Source of the DNA: Impatiens glandulifera
Taxonomy: Eukaryota; Streptophyta; Magnoliopsida; Ericales; Balsaminaceae
Assembly: GCF_907164915.1 (NCBI RefSeq)
Contig: NC_061870.1
Location: 7,277,714-7,341,713 of the forward strand
Reading direction: 5' to 3'
DNA length: 64,000 bases
Shown here piece after piece: positions 33,291 to 44,627 of this stretch. The translations under genes were made by a program, and so were the position numbers. A model generated the notes under the pieces. It saw only the letters and a list, made by a program, of their open reading frames with translations. It was not told the origin of the DNA and did not search any database. The stretch's first letter is position 1. Each line of letters begins with the position of its first letter.

Positions 33291-35061
33291 ATGAGATCTC
33301 TACGAAAAAGCTTATTCAAGAGAGAAGAAACAACAAACATAAGATCTCTGTTGCGAAGATCATCAAGGTCCTCTATTTCAAGAGGAGAAAATTCAAAGGC
33401 TCCCCGCTCGTCTAAATCGATGAAAGCGTCATCGAAGGTAATCTCTCCTCAATCTCTGCCCGGAATGCCTAAATTCAATGTTCCTGAGAAGGAACAAGAT
33501 AAGTCTGATTTTATTCCTGTTAAGGAATCTGCTGTCGGGCCAACTGTTGAGCCAGTTAGTCCAACTAATGAAAATTTTGACTGGGTTGCGTCTCTTGTTC
33601 GTCAACCTGATCTTGTAACCGCGGGTGCTACAGAACGTGTTGAACAAGATCAAGGTGCTGCTCTTACCTCGGTTGTTGTTGGTGAATCCGAAAAGGCTAA
33701 TTCTATGTTAATTGAAATGCCTCACGTCCCAAACATTGTCCCAACGGAGTCTTTGGTGACTGACAAGATTGTACCAGCCGAACCTACACCAGGACTCTTC
33801 ATCAAACCCCTGTCTGCCCATGAAATCATGTGTTCCACAAGAAAATCCGCTTGAATCGTTTTTGGGGAACCAAGACCCTTTCCAAAGCTTGTCGAAGTAA
33901 TCGGAAAATGGAAGGATGTTGCTATGAATCATGATGAGGAAGCTTCTGAGGCAACATGTATTGTTGACTTCATGATGGATCAGGCAAAGGGAGCTGCTGC
34001 TGAAAAGATTGAGATCTTTGATACTTAGTATCTAAACAGAATGTCTATCAAGTACACCGGGTCATCTAAGGCAAAGGCATAACCAGTCCATGGTTATAGC
34101 TCGTCAAAAATGAGAAAAGAGTCTTGAAGTGGGCCAAGACTTCAGAGATGTATGAAGCTCTTAAGAGAAAAGAGTTGGTTGAAGCAAACCTGAGAGGAAT
34201 AGCCATCTTTCCTATTTTGCAGTCTAGAAGAGCCAACTTTAACTCTCTAGAGAAGAGTACCAAAGCTGAAGAGAAAGCCTTGAAGAGATTGGACGAGATC
34301 ATTGAGGATTATATTTCGGTTGTTACACGGTACGTTCATGGAGCAAGCTGCTCAGGAGCTAGCCCATTTGGTAGTTCCTCAGATGAGGATGAACGAATGG
34401 ACATCTCTGATGATTCTGCTGCAGATAAAGATGAGCAAGCTATTACTCATCTGATTGAAGTTGGAAGTTTTTCTACCGAAGAAAAACGTCTAATGTCTTA
34501 ACCCTCTATTTAGCAAGCCAAGGAACCTATTCAAATGAACCCATCTATTGAAGAAGAAGAAGTTATTCAAGAGCATGTTCAAGCACTTGAAGAAGATGCT
34601 GATCAAGAGCCTGTTCAAGCTCTTGTTTCAAAAGAAAAAGAAGTTGTTGAAGAGACTATTCTAGATCTTATTACCCATGAAGAAGAAGTGGTGGAATCCC
34701 CTGTTGTCAGATCATAGGCATCTCAAGAAAAAGAGGCTGAAGTTAGTCATCCTAATGTTGCCAGATCGGAGGGAAAACCCTCAAAAGACAAAGAAGTAGA
34801 GAAGAGTTCCTCATATGAGGGGGAACGAGTTAATGTTAATTCATCCAAACCTCTACCATTTTCCGATATAAATGCTGCAAACATTTATGATAATATTCTC
34901 CACCCTTATAACAATTCAGGAAATCTGCTCGAGAGAATTGACAGGGTATATGAAGAAATGGAAAATGTAGAAGAAGATAAATCTGAAAGTAAGTCAAATG
35001 AACTAGAGAAGTATATGCAAGTTCATGATCACTTCAACCATATTTAGACATTTGTAGCTTA
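33291..35061 (+). pseudogene. Element B accessory ORF, first part (interrupted by element A)
   Basis: The ATG at 33291 opens MRSLRKSLFKREE, a Ser/Arg/Lys-rich basic N-terminus, then a hydrophilic stretch to a TGA at 33852. The same frame continues with FGEPRPFPKLVEVIGKWKD. After stops near 34027 and 34081 comes LKWAKTSEMYEALKRKELVE, then GIAIFPILQSRRANFNSLE and an acidic region of repeated EEEVIQEH/QALEE/EEVVE blocks (34535-34717). It is homologous in order to element D's ORF. At 35062 element A interrupts it; the frame resumes at 48765 after one GCTTA copy. No domain of known function was recognised. Confidence 0.7.
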
Positions 35062-35670
35062 TGTTAGATAAAATCAGACCGGTTAAATAGAACTTAACAA
35101 ACAAACTTCCCGTGTAGGAATGGTTAAAGAACCAGGATCAGTCAAATAATCCAACCGGTCAAGTAATCCAACCGATCAGGAACACAAGACCAGTTAGAAG
35201 ACAAGGCAAAAGGCGTATCCAAAACCGGAAGTCATCCGGTTAACCTGAAGTTATGAAAAACCTTAAGTCATCCGGTCAACCTAAACAACCGGTAGAAATC
35301 CTAAACCGAAATGCGTCCAACCGGAAAAAACCGATGAAGAAGCTACTTAGAGAAAGAAGCCAAGAACATCAAACTAAGTACAATCTACAAATCGGTGCAA
35401 ACATATACTTTGAGTATCTGCAGAAGATGATACCAAAGGAACAGACTATAACATTGCCATATCCATACAAGTCTAAGGATATTCTACAGGCTGCAGAAGA
35501 CCGCCTGAAGAGATCTTTCCATTCTGGTACAAGTCAGAGGCGCAACCTTCCAAGTGCAGGCAACTGCCAAGCCGATAGTTGCCACATTAAATAAAATATA
35601 AACCTAGCCGGTTTGACCTATGCACTAGAAGCCTGAACCGCCAGGTCTGAATCACTGAACCTCTGCTCAG

Positions 35671-35725
35671 CCAATCACACTCAAGGAGAAGAAATGTGAC
35701 CGTTGGCACATTTCACCTATAAAAG
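35671..35725 (+). promoter_or_regulatory. LTR core promoter of element A
   Basis: CCAAT (35671-35675), 22 bp, GACCGTTG (35698-35705), 12 bp, TATAAAAG (35718-35725). The complement of the middle motif with its flanks (CCAACGGTCA) matches most of the plant mitosis-specific activator consensus YCYAACGGYYA. Confidence 0.75.
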
Positions 35726-35935
35726 AAGGATCTGAAGAGGAGTAAACGCAGTTACCAATCCTACCAGCTACAAGCTCTAAGAATTATTAATTACAAGCTT
35801 ATCTCTCTACAAGATTCAAGGGTTTAAGTGTGCATTTGAAGTAAGATTACAATTTCGGTGAAAATTGTACGAGTGTTTATCGAGCAGCAAATAAGTGTCG
35901 ATCGGATTGTGATTGTGTATTCCTTAGTGAATATC

Positions 35936-35972
35936 CTTCTCGCGGTTTCGAGAAGAAGCGGTGACGTAGGAG
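35936..35972 (+). promoter_or_regulatory. Leader hairpin and GGTGACGTAGGAG block, element A 5' LTR
   Basis: CTTCTCG (35936-35942) pairs perfectly with CGAGAAG (35949-35955) around a CGGTTT loop. GGTGACGTAGGAG follows at 35960-35972. It lies in the transcribed part of the LTR. The same layout recurs in elements B and C with compensating stem changes. Confidence 0.65.
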
Positions 35973-36350
35973 TTTTATCTCCGAACATTCATAAAAATCT
36001 GTCTTGTTCTTTACTTTCTGTCGGCTTTACATTCTAATCGATCTATACTAACAGACTCATACCGCCATAACCGATTCAACATCACCTAAACCAATTTACT
36101 GAATCCCACACCGACCCACTAAAACTCCAAACCAACCTTATCCAAATCTGGTCTTATTCATCCCGTGTGCGTGTTGCTTCAGTCTGAAACAAACCATTTC
36201 CGTACTTGAACTCGGTTCAAGGGTTTGTGACAGCCTGTGTAGTATTGAAACTCGGTGTTAATCTCTAACCGGATTAAACACCAACCTTTGTGTAAAAGGT
36301 GATAACCGGCCAGACCCCGGTTCCCCAACACCGACCTAGATCCTAACAAT

Positions 36351-36362
36351 TGGTATCAGAGC
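36351..36362 (+). other. Primer binding site (initiator-Met tRNA), element A
   Basis: TGGTATCAGAGC lies two bases after the 5' LTR. Confidence 0.92.
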
Positions 36363-36388
36363 AGTTAGTTTCAATACTCAAGTAAGCA

Positions 36389-38140
36389 TGACTCTCGATA
36401 AGCCTCCAATGCTAGAATGTGATGATTTCGTCAACTGGAAGTTACGCATGCACCTGCACTTAATCACTATGGATGATTAGATGTCGTTCATCCTGATTGA
36501 AGGACAGATAAAGATTGATAAAGATAGGGAGGATTGGACAAAATAAGATAAGTGAAGAAATAATCTGGACAACCATGCCAGAAACCACATCATCAACGGC
36601 TTGGACAGGAATACCTTTTGTAAAGTCAGAGATTGCAAAACCGCAAAGGAAATATGGGAAATGGTGATTCAAATTCATGAGGGAAATGAAAGAACCGAAG
36701 AAAACAAGTTAATGGTGGCTACCCATAAGTTTGAAAACATTAAGATGAAACCGGGAGACCAATGAGGGAGTACAGTGACCGGTTTACAGATGTGATAGAC
36801 GAGCTATCAACTCTTGGAAAGAAGTATGATAACAAGGAAACTATCATGAAAGCATTAAGATCTCTTCCAAGCGCATGGGATATAAAGACGATGGTGATGA
36901 GAGAATCAAACTTCCTAAGCAAGATGAAGCTACACGATGTATTCGAAGATCTGAAGGCATATGAGTTTGAAATGAGATCCAGGATTGAAGATGAAGTTTC
37001 AGCTTCAACCTTTACAATGGACTTAGACACATCTATGGAACCGGTTTCTCCTGCATCGATCAGAACCGCCGAACAGTTCACTAAGGATGCCATGGCAATG
37101 CTTGCACAAAAGTTTGGCAGATTCATGAAGAGAAGTCAACCGACAAACAATAACTACGGTGATAAATCTAATGTTAGATGTTATAATTGCAATTGTTTGG
37201 GACATTTCAGGTGGGAATGCAGAAAACCAAGACGGGATGACCGGAAACCGGATGATATGAACCACCGAAACAACTATCCATAAACCGATGAAGAAAGAGA
37301 AGTTCAGAAAGCACTGATAACCGATGATGGAGGAAGCTTAAGGGCTCACAGTGACAGCGATGATGAACTCACCTGTCTCATGGAAAACGAGGAACAGGTA
37401 TTTGACTCTTCCTGTGAAGAATTTACTAAAAATGAGTTATTTAATGCATTAAATGACATGGTAGAAGAGTATAAGAACCTATTAACCTTAATACCAACCC
37501 AACTCAACTTTAGAACCGACCTCATAGCACAAAACCTGTCCGAACCAAAAAGCATCCAACCTGATGAAATCTTAGAAACCAATGCAGCACCTGAACTACC
37601 CTCTGAGACCGAACAACTCAAGGAGTCAGTTCAAGAGCTGACCGAAGAGGAAGATGCCCGAACCCGGTATCGAATAGCCGCATGGAAAAGATCCAGTGAA
37701 ATGGTGAACTAGTTGTCTAAGTATAAAAGACATCCCAAATGCAAATTTGGTCTTGTATACAAAACAACAAATCCGCCAACCGGAACCATTCGGACAAAAT
37801 GAAGCTTACAAAAGACAACCTTCCCTTTGTAAGATTTGTCAAGAGCTCTTAAACCTATGATGGGGAACAAAGTGTCTCAAATCCGGAAGAAGAAATAACA
37901 TATGTAAGTCCAAATGACTCCGAAAAATGGCTTCATCCTGAGAAACGGAAACCCAACTGGCCCAAAGGTAAGCAAGCCGATCCACGACCACATAGGATAA
38001 ACCAAAGGCCACCAAATAAGGCGCTCTTAGGAAAATAGAAAGACGTCAAACCGAGTACAGGAAAACTAGTTAGAACCATAACCGGGAAAGTTGTCCGACT
38101 TATCAAAGTCTGGATACCTAAGGGACTAATCAATTGTGGA
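36389..38140 (+). pseudogene. Element A gag (broken)
   Basis: The ATG at 36389 gives MTLDKPPMLECDDFVNWK and is disrupted by early stops near 36478-36545. A base loss near 36762 shifts the frame. The intact stretch 36762-37283 reads FTDVIDELSTLGKKYDN, LRSLPSAWDIKTMVMRES and MAMLAQKFGRFMKRSQ, with the zinc knuckle CYNCNCLGHFRWEC (all four ligands). A stop at 37281 is followed in frame by an acidic segment (ENEEQVFDSSCEEF) and the tail WIPKGLINCGPK at about 38110-38146, where it ends. This is Sirevirus/SIRE-type gag: UBN2 capsid, knuckle, then a long acidic extension. Confidence 0.85.
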
Positions 38141-38198
38141 CCCAAGTAAATGAGGGTACCAAATAGTTGTAAATATGTATATTTTGCAAGATATGAAA

Positions 38199-39860
38199 AA
38201 ACGGCTAGGAAACTCTGAGTGGTACCTGGACAGCGGTTGCTCCAGACACATGACATGAAACAACAACCTTCTAACCGACATCAAAATAGAAACGGGTGCA
38301 ATGATCGTTTTCGGTGACAACTCAAGAGGTAGAAATGTGGGCAAGAGTAAGATTGTCCATGGTAATTTAACAATTGATAATGGTACTTCTAGTTGAAAAT
38401 CTACATTTTAACCTGCTAAGTATTAGTTAGATGTGTGATGCTGGATATACCGTAGAATTTCTTAAACATGCATGCTTAGTTAAAAACTCTCTAGGTAACA
38501 TACTACTAACCGGACATAGGTTAGGGAATATATACAAGGTAGACTGGAAAAGTGAAGTAGAGCATCCTATTTGCATGGTAGCTAAAACCGATCAAACCTG
38601 GCTGTGGCATAAAAGGCTAAACCATCTAAACCTCAAAACTTTAAATTATATCCGCGGTAAAAAGCTAGTTGAAGGAATTCCTAATATAGTATTTAATAAG
38701 GATAAGTTGTGTTCAGCATGTGAAAAGGGTAAACAAACTAAGTCAACCTTTAAGAGTAAAGGACACATTCTGTCTAACCGATGCTTAGATCTCCTCCACA
38801 TGAATTTATTTGGACCGATTAGGGTCACCAGTCTAGGCGGTATGCTCTACACTATGGTGGTTGTTGATGATTATTATAGGTATACATGGGTAATATTTTT
38901 AGCATCTAAACGTGAAATCGCATCAAATTTAATTACATTGCTTAAACGTTTGCAAAATGAAAAATCAACACGCATAAACAGCATTAGGAGTGATAGAGGA
39001 ACCGAATTTACAAATAGTACTCTAAATGCATTTATTGATGAATCCGGCATTAGACACGAGTTGTCTAGTGCTAGAACTCCTCAGCAGAACGGCCTGGCCG
39101 AGAGAAGAAACCGAACTCTCAAGGAAGCCGCAAGGTCTATGATAGTCGATTCGGGTGTTGCTCAAAAATGTTGGGCTGAAGCTATCAATACAGCATGTTA
39201 TACACAAAATCGGTCTTTGATTAACAAGTTTCACAACAAAACACCGTATGAAGTGTATTTTGATAGGATTCCTAACATTAGGTATCTTAAAATTTTCGGG
39301 TGTAAATGTTACATCCACATAAATTGCAAAAACTATTTATCTGCTTTTGATGCAAAATCCGATATTGGAATCATGCTAGATTACTCAGCAGTTAGTAAAG
39401 CATATAGAGTGTATAATACTAGAACTTTAACCGTGGAGGAATCTCTTCATGTTGTATTCGATGAATCGGTCGAAAGTAACACTGCATCATCTTTTGATCT
39501 ACACAACAGATTGGAAAATATCAATATCCATTCTGATAGTGAAGATGAGGTTCCGGTTTTCAGACGGTTTGTCCATGACCAAATGGTGATGATGAAACCC
39601 AACCGGATCAAGCTGCCACACAGCAGGAAGCTGACACCTCGGTTCAAACTGAGGAAGTCGGTCAGTCTGAAATTATTGTTCAGCCTACCGATGTGTCTAG
39701 CCTTGATCAAACAAACATTAATTTGATAGACACTCCTGAACCGAATCTCCAAAGGAACACAAATCATCCTCCTATGCTTATTATAGGTGACCCTTCAAAA
39801 CCTGTCCAAACTAGGCAACAAATACTGGAGGAATACTTTAATTCCGCTTTCATATCCTAG
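38199..39860 (+). pseudogene. Element A protease and integrase, integrase first catalytic Asp lost
   Basis: Protease reads [14 protein letters not shown] (DSG present) near 38215-38257, with a stop just after. The long open frame 38431-39726 has [17 protein letters not shown] and the zinc-binding CSACEKGKQTKSTF, followed by the integrase core. The first catalytic position reads LLHMNLFGP, with Asn (AAT, 38803-38805) where element C has Asp (GAT). The second Asp (SDRGTEF) and the Glu ([12 protein letters not shown]) are present. The C-terminal tail includes FGCKCYIHINCKNY and [10 protein letters not shown]. It shifts frame near 39600 and meets RT at 39870. Catalytically dead integrase is inferred. 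Confidence 0.88.
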
Positions 39861-39869
39861 ATTGAGCCG

Positions 39870-41401
39870 AAAAGGGTGGATGAAGCATTGTCAGATCCCG
39901 ATTGGATCTTGGGAATGCAAGAAGAGTTAAACCAGTTTAAGAGTAACAAAGTCTGGTACCTAGTCCCTATACCGATAGATCAACCGATCATAGGAACAAG
40001 ATGGGTATTCATAAATAAACTCAATGAAGACGGTTTGGTTACGATGAACAAAGCCAGATTAGTGGCACAAGGATACAAACAGGATGAAGGCATTGATTTT
40101 GAAGAATCATTTGCTCCTGTAGCTAGGATTGAAGCCATTAGGAATTTTCTAGCATTTGCTGCATTCAAAAACTTCAAAGTTTTCCAAATGGATGTTAAAA
40201 GTGCATTTTTAAATGGTGACTTACGTGAGGAAGTATACGTTGAACAACCACCCGGTTTCAAAAATGTTGAACTACTAAATCATGTATACCGTCTAAATAA
40301 AGCACTGTACGGTTTAAAACAAGCTCCTAGAGCTTGGTATGATACACTAACCGCATTTTTGTTACATCATGATTTCACCATAGGTTTAGTGGATATAACC
40401 TTATTTAAATTTGAGAAAAGGGGGCACATTCTACTTGTTCAAATATATGTAGATGATATCATTTTCGGATCAACCGATCCTAAGCCGTGTGATAAATTCT
40501 CAACCTTGATGACTAACAAATTTGAGATTAGTATGATGGGAGAATTAAGCTTCTTCCTAGGCCTTTAGATAAACAACTCGAAGGAGGAACTTTCATAAGC
40601 CAGCCCAAATACACAAAGGAACTTCTGAAGAACTTTGGGATGGACACATGCTCCTCCGCGGATACTCCAATGAGCTCATCAATTAAGTTGGACAAAGATG
40701 ATGACGGTCAGGCAGTAGACCTGACGGCCTATCACAGAATCATCGACTCACTCTTATACCTGACGGCAAGTAGACCAGACATACTATTTGCAGTCGGAGT
40801 GTGTGGAAGATTCCAGGCTAATCCAAAACAGTCTCACTATACAGCCGCTAAGCGAATCTTGAAATACCTAAAGGGAACCCCTGAAGTCGGTTTGTGGTAT
40901 CCAAAGGATTCATCTTTCAACCTCACAAGTTACTCGAATGCAGACTATGCAGGTTGTAAAGTTGACAGAAAAAGTACCAGCGGAACATGCCAATTCATAG
41001 GTGACCGACTTGTGTCATGGCACAGCAAAAATCAAACATCGGTTGCTACGTCAACCGCAGAAGCTGAATATCTGGCAGCCGGAAGTTGTTGTTCACAACT
41101 CCTATGGATTCAACAACAACTAAAGGATTTTGGTATTACCGTCGAAGAATCTCCTATTTTCTGTGACAACACAAGTGCCATAGAAATCACATACAACCCG
41201 GTTCTACACTCTAGAACCAAGAACATCGACATAAGGCATCACTTCATTCAGGAACATGTCATACTGAAGCATATCCGGCTGGAATACATATCAACAGAAC
41301 AACAAGTAGATGATATCTTCACAAAGCCTCTGCAGGAAGCTAAGTTCTCTTACTTCAGAAACATCCTCGGTTTAACCGATATTAATCAACTCATCTCTTA
41401 A
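39870..41401 (+). pseudogene. Element A reverse transcriptase and RNase H (one frameshift)
   Basis: RT spans 39876-40568: [32 protein letters not shown] (motif A Asp intact), [15 protein letters not shown] and [14 protein letters not shown] stop after FFLGL at 40566 and a shift separate it from the frame 40640-41401, which holds RNase [35 protein letters not shown] (Asn replacing the usual first Asp of SDADYAG), STAEAEYLAAGSCCSQ and [16 protein letters not shown], ending with INQLIS and TAA at 41401. Otherwise well preserved. Confidence 0.9.
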
Positions 41402-41863
41402 ACCTTTAATCTCTAAAGGGAAAATCGGTTCAGACAGACAAAAACCGACAGTTCTTCCTAATCGGTCGAAAACCGAATTTACCATTGTATTTATTGAAGA
41501 ACCGCTTTGTCTATCAGTTACAGTAAACCGACCGGTTACTTCGTGCTTACACTAACTAACCGCATCGGGACCAATGACTGAAAAACCGACCGGTTTGGAA
41601 ATAAGATATTCTGGATTATTTGGCTTCCGAACAGAAATGGAACAATTATCTATGTTTAGATGTATTTGTTCTGAAAAGATACATTTTCAAAGAAAAATAG
41701 TCATACCTCAAAAGACGTGAAGATATGGTATCTCTCACCGTCCAGGCCTATGACTCACACCTTAGGCTGTAGACATACCTAATTCATGCAAATCCTTTTA
41801 TCCTATGGTCAATAAACTATATTAACTTCTATCCACTGGATAATACTATCATCCTTCAACAAA

Positions 41864-41870
41864 TATATAA
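41864..41870 (+). promoter_or_regulatory. TATA box before accessory gene a (element A)
   Basis: TATATAA lies 58 bp before the ATG at 41929, in the non-coding gap after pol. It corresponds in position to the TATATAA before the related gene in element C. Confidence 0.5.
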
Positions 41871-41928
41871 GTTAGATGAATATCAACCAAATATCCACAA
41901 ACATCAAAAATCATCTCACTAAGACAAA

Positions 41929-42670
41929 ATGTCTTAGTTCCAAAATATTCTCCAAGTTGATTTTGATTCCACTCAAGGGACAGAACACTATGAAATATTC
42001 AAATGATCAAGTCTCTTGAAGACATCGGTCTGAAACCCTTCTTAGATGACAAACATGTCATCTTCCCTGAAACCACACTGGAATTTTTCCACAATGCAAG
42101 GGTTTTCCGCGGTACTCCGTACTTTGTACCCTCATTCAATCTAGGGTTGGAGGAACCGTGTTTGATTTCTCCGAGCGTGATTTTGCTAGATGCTTCGATT
42201 TTCCGAAGCAAGGTCTTACCGATCTGAATGTTCTGGCCGAACTAAAAGCCGAAATCTCTTTGAACTTCTCTCGATCGAACCGTCCGGTCAATGACCACGG
42301 AGCTCGGTCATCATTGAGGGCTGAATACCAGCTACTCAATGACATCATCGATTGGGCCATCTTGGGAAAGGATGTCACGAACACCTATTGCGCCACCGTC
42401 TTCAACATGATGACCGCTATCACAACTGATACCCCGCTCAATTGGTCCAGGGTGATGTTCAACATCCTGATCTGGATGATCACCACTCGTCATATCGGCT
42501 TCATTCCTCAGATCAGCTCCCTACTCATGGAACTCGGGGTTCCGCTATGTCCAAGCGAGGGGCTGAACCAGTCCCAAGTCGTGACCAGGGAAGTCGCTGA
42601 CTCCTTCTATGAGCGGTTCGAGAAGGCCTGGAAGAAAAAGAACCGACATCTTACCAACTCCGGCAATTAA
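41929..42670 (+). pseudogene. Accessory gene a of element A (paralogue of b and c)
   Basis: The frame starts ATG at 41929, has TAG as codon 3, and reads FQNILQVDFDSTQGTE before a frameshift near 41999. It continues MIKSLEDIGLKPFLDDK and EFFHNARVFRGTPYF, shifts again near 42150, and from 42158 reads FDFPKQGLTDLNVL, SSLRAEYQLLNDIIDWAIL and TPLNWSRVMFNILIWM, ending ERFEKAWKKKNRHLTNSGN at 42670. Landmarks shared with b, c and the element C gene are (V/I/A)DF(D/N/E)S, GLxxFL, (F/L)xxPxxGxxD, YQLLxxI and TPxNWSxVxxNxL. It resembles the plant 'putative transposon protein' domain; function unknown. At least one nonsense codon and two frameshifts. Confidence 0.75.
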
Positions 42671-42993
42671 GTCACTCCTTACAACCGGTCATTTTTCTAT
42701 ACGTACCGGTTGTATTGTTACCCTACTCAATTATGATCTGTTTCGGTTAATCTACATTTCTTTCGGTTTGTTGTAATTCCACTTACATTAATGAAAAATA
42801 ACTTTTGAATTTCAACTACATGGGAAATTACACAAACCTAGTTACTTCCCAACTAGATTCTCCGCCTCGAGCTTCGCAACCGGTCAAAAGTAACTCCTTC
42901 CCAAGACATTTTGAAAATACAAATATTCCCAGCATTAATGAGACAAAACGAAATATCAACATTAAATGCTCCTATTTTCCCTCCAATTTCAAA

Positions 42994-43005
42994 TCTATTT
43001 AAGAG
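42994..43005 (+). promoter_or_regulatory. TATA-like box before accessory gene b (element A)
   Basis: TCTATTTAAGAG lies about 90 bp before the ATG at 43096, with a CT-rich leader (ACCTCTCCTTCTC, CTCTCTCTATCC) between, as in plant 5' UTRs. Confidence 0.5.
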
Positions 43006-43095
43006 ACCTCTCCTTCTCATTCCGAAACACTTCCAAACAACTTGTAATTTTTCAAACTCTCTCTCTATCCATCTCTCTTTTAGCAAGTTTGAAAT

Positions 43096-43797
43096 ATGTC
43101 TAACCGCACTCTAAGGAACTACCTATGCATCGATTTCGACTCTGTCCTCAACATGGAGGATGTTGAAGTAAGGGAAATACTCTTTGAATCCCTTAACGAC
43201 ACCGGTCTTCGCGATTTTCTCGAAGAATCCAGACCTCTATATTACCCAGAGGTGTTGGAGTTTTTCGAAAATGCAGCCATGCTCGGCGATGTCATTACTT
43301 CCGCCGTGAAAAACCACATTTTCTTTCTTCCCGAAAGCGGATTCGCTGGGATGTTCAATCTGCCCACTGAGGGGTTCTCCGACTTCCTATCCCGGGTGGG
43401 CAATGCAGTAGTAGACTATGCTGAAATGTTCTCCAGAACCGAAGAACCGGTGGAGAATTACGGCCTCAAAAACCGCCTCGCCCCTCACATCCAACTCCTG
43501 CATGAGATCGTCAACCGGTCGATCATATGCCAATCCCCGAACCAAAACTAATCTAGGAGGACTTTTGATATGATGACCTACATCGTCAGCCATACCCCCA
43601 TCAACTGGGCGTCGGTCATCTACAATAACTTGAGGATCATGGTCGAAACAAAGATAGGTTTCGGCTATGCTCCCCACCTGAGCCGGATCCTTCGGACCTA
43701 CATTCCGGAACTTGGACCGGGTACCCCGGTGAACCTCTCGAATGTCCTCAACGAGGATGTGGATGAAGACAAACTTTCTAAAATGACCGTTATGTAA
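43096..43797 (+). pseudogene. Accessory gene b of element A (one stop codon)
   Basis: The ATG at 43096 opens MSNRTLRNYLCIDFDSVL and runs through ILFESLNDTGLRDFLEES, EVLEFFENAAMLGDVITS, MFNLPTEGFSDF and LAPHIQLLHEIVNRSII to a stop at 43549-43551. The same frame resumes from 43570 (43552-43569 bridge) with MMTYIVSHTPINWASVIYNN, LRIMVETKIGFGYAPHL and LSNVLNEDVDEDKLSKM, ending at TAA before 43798. Total about 233 codons. It is the best preserved of the three paralogues: one in-frame stop. All-alpha-looking and soluble; no known catalytic motif. The adjacent promoter and 3' region suggest a separate transcript. Confidence 0.75.
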
Positions 43798-44143
43798 ATT
43801 TCTATTTCTTTTATGTACCTCAAATCGATCTTTGTATCGGTATTAATTATGTCTTTCTTCGTCAATCAAATGATCATTTAAATTACTAAGTTCAAAAATC
43901 GGTTCAAAATCGCAAAGTTAAAATATCGGTCTAAATGCTCAATCGGTTAAAATCGCTAACCGCTTCCCTAAATCACCGGTTAAATAACCGCTTCACTAAT
44001 AATCGGTTACAAAAATAACCGCATTAAATGCTTCCCGCTCAATGATTTCCCGCCCAAATTTGCCGCCTAAAGCCATTTTGGAGAGAAATTTCCCGCCCGT
44101 TCTTGATGTGACAGTTCGCGGCGGTTTGCATTCCAACCCGCGA

Positions 44144-44152
44144 CTATAAATA
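44144..44152 (+). promoter_or_regulatory. Upstream TATA box, promoter copy 1 before gene c
   Basis: CTATAAATA in GCGACTATAAATATCG. Because of the duplication it now lies about 480 bp before the gene c ATG, with copy 2 in between. Confidence 0.5.
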
Positions 44153-44508
44153 TCGTCCTAAGCCATTTTATCTCTTTTTCTTCAATCAAATGATCATTCT
44201 AATTATTAAGTTCATAAATCGGTTCAAAATCACAAAGTTAAAATATCGGTTTAAACTCCCAACCGGTTAAAATGAATTACCGCTTCCCTAAATCATCAGT
44301 TAAATAACCGCATCATAAATAAACGGTTACACTAAATCATCACTCTCTTAATCAACGGTTACAAAAATAACTGCATCAAATAAATTCCCACTCAAACTTG
44401 CCGCTCAATGTTTGCCGCTTAAACTTGCCGCCCAATGACATTTTGGAGGGAAATTTCTCGCCCAATCTTGATGTGACGGTTCGCGGCGGTTGGCTTCCCA
44501 ATCCGCGA

Positions 44509-44517
44509 CTATAAATA
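44509..44517 (+). promoter_or_regulatory. TATA box of accessory gene c
   Basis: CTATAAATA lies 111 bp before the ATG at 44628, followed by a CT-rich leader (CTTCTTCC, TTTCTCTCTC). TGACGGTTCG and GCGGTTGG lie just upstream. Confidence 0.6.
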
Positions 44518-44627
44518 CTTTCCTTAGTCATTTTATTTTCTTCTTCCGCGAAATCGATTTCTCTCTCTAGCACTCAAATCTCTTCAAAGCTTTCAATAAC
44601 TCGATCTTTCGGTCTCAACAAATCAAA

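Larger units (their letters stand above)
35062..36348 (+). repeat. 5' LTR of element A
   Basis: 1287 bp, rich in AACCGG/CCGGTT motifs. It contains CCAAT, GACCGTTG and TATA promoter elements and the hairpin plus GGTGACGTAGGAG block. It ends two bases before the primer site. Confidence 0.93.
43863..44530 (+). repeat. Tandem duplication (2 x ~320-345 bp) of the promoter region before gene c
   Basis: Copy 1 (43863-44182) and copy 2 (44183-44530) both run from CAATCAAATGATCATT through GTTCAAAATC, CGGTTAAAAT, ACCGCTTCCCTAAATCA and CATTTTGGAG to a TATA box in GCGACTATAAATA. Each holds many CGGTTA/TAACCG sites. Copy 1 has two TTTCCCGC sites (44046-44053, 44089-44096), the plant E2F consensus; in copy 2 the matching site is TTTCTCGC. 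The duplication appears to combine the 3' end of gene b with the promoter. Confidence 0.8.
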
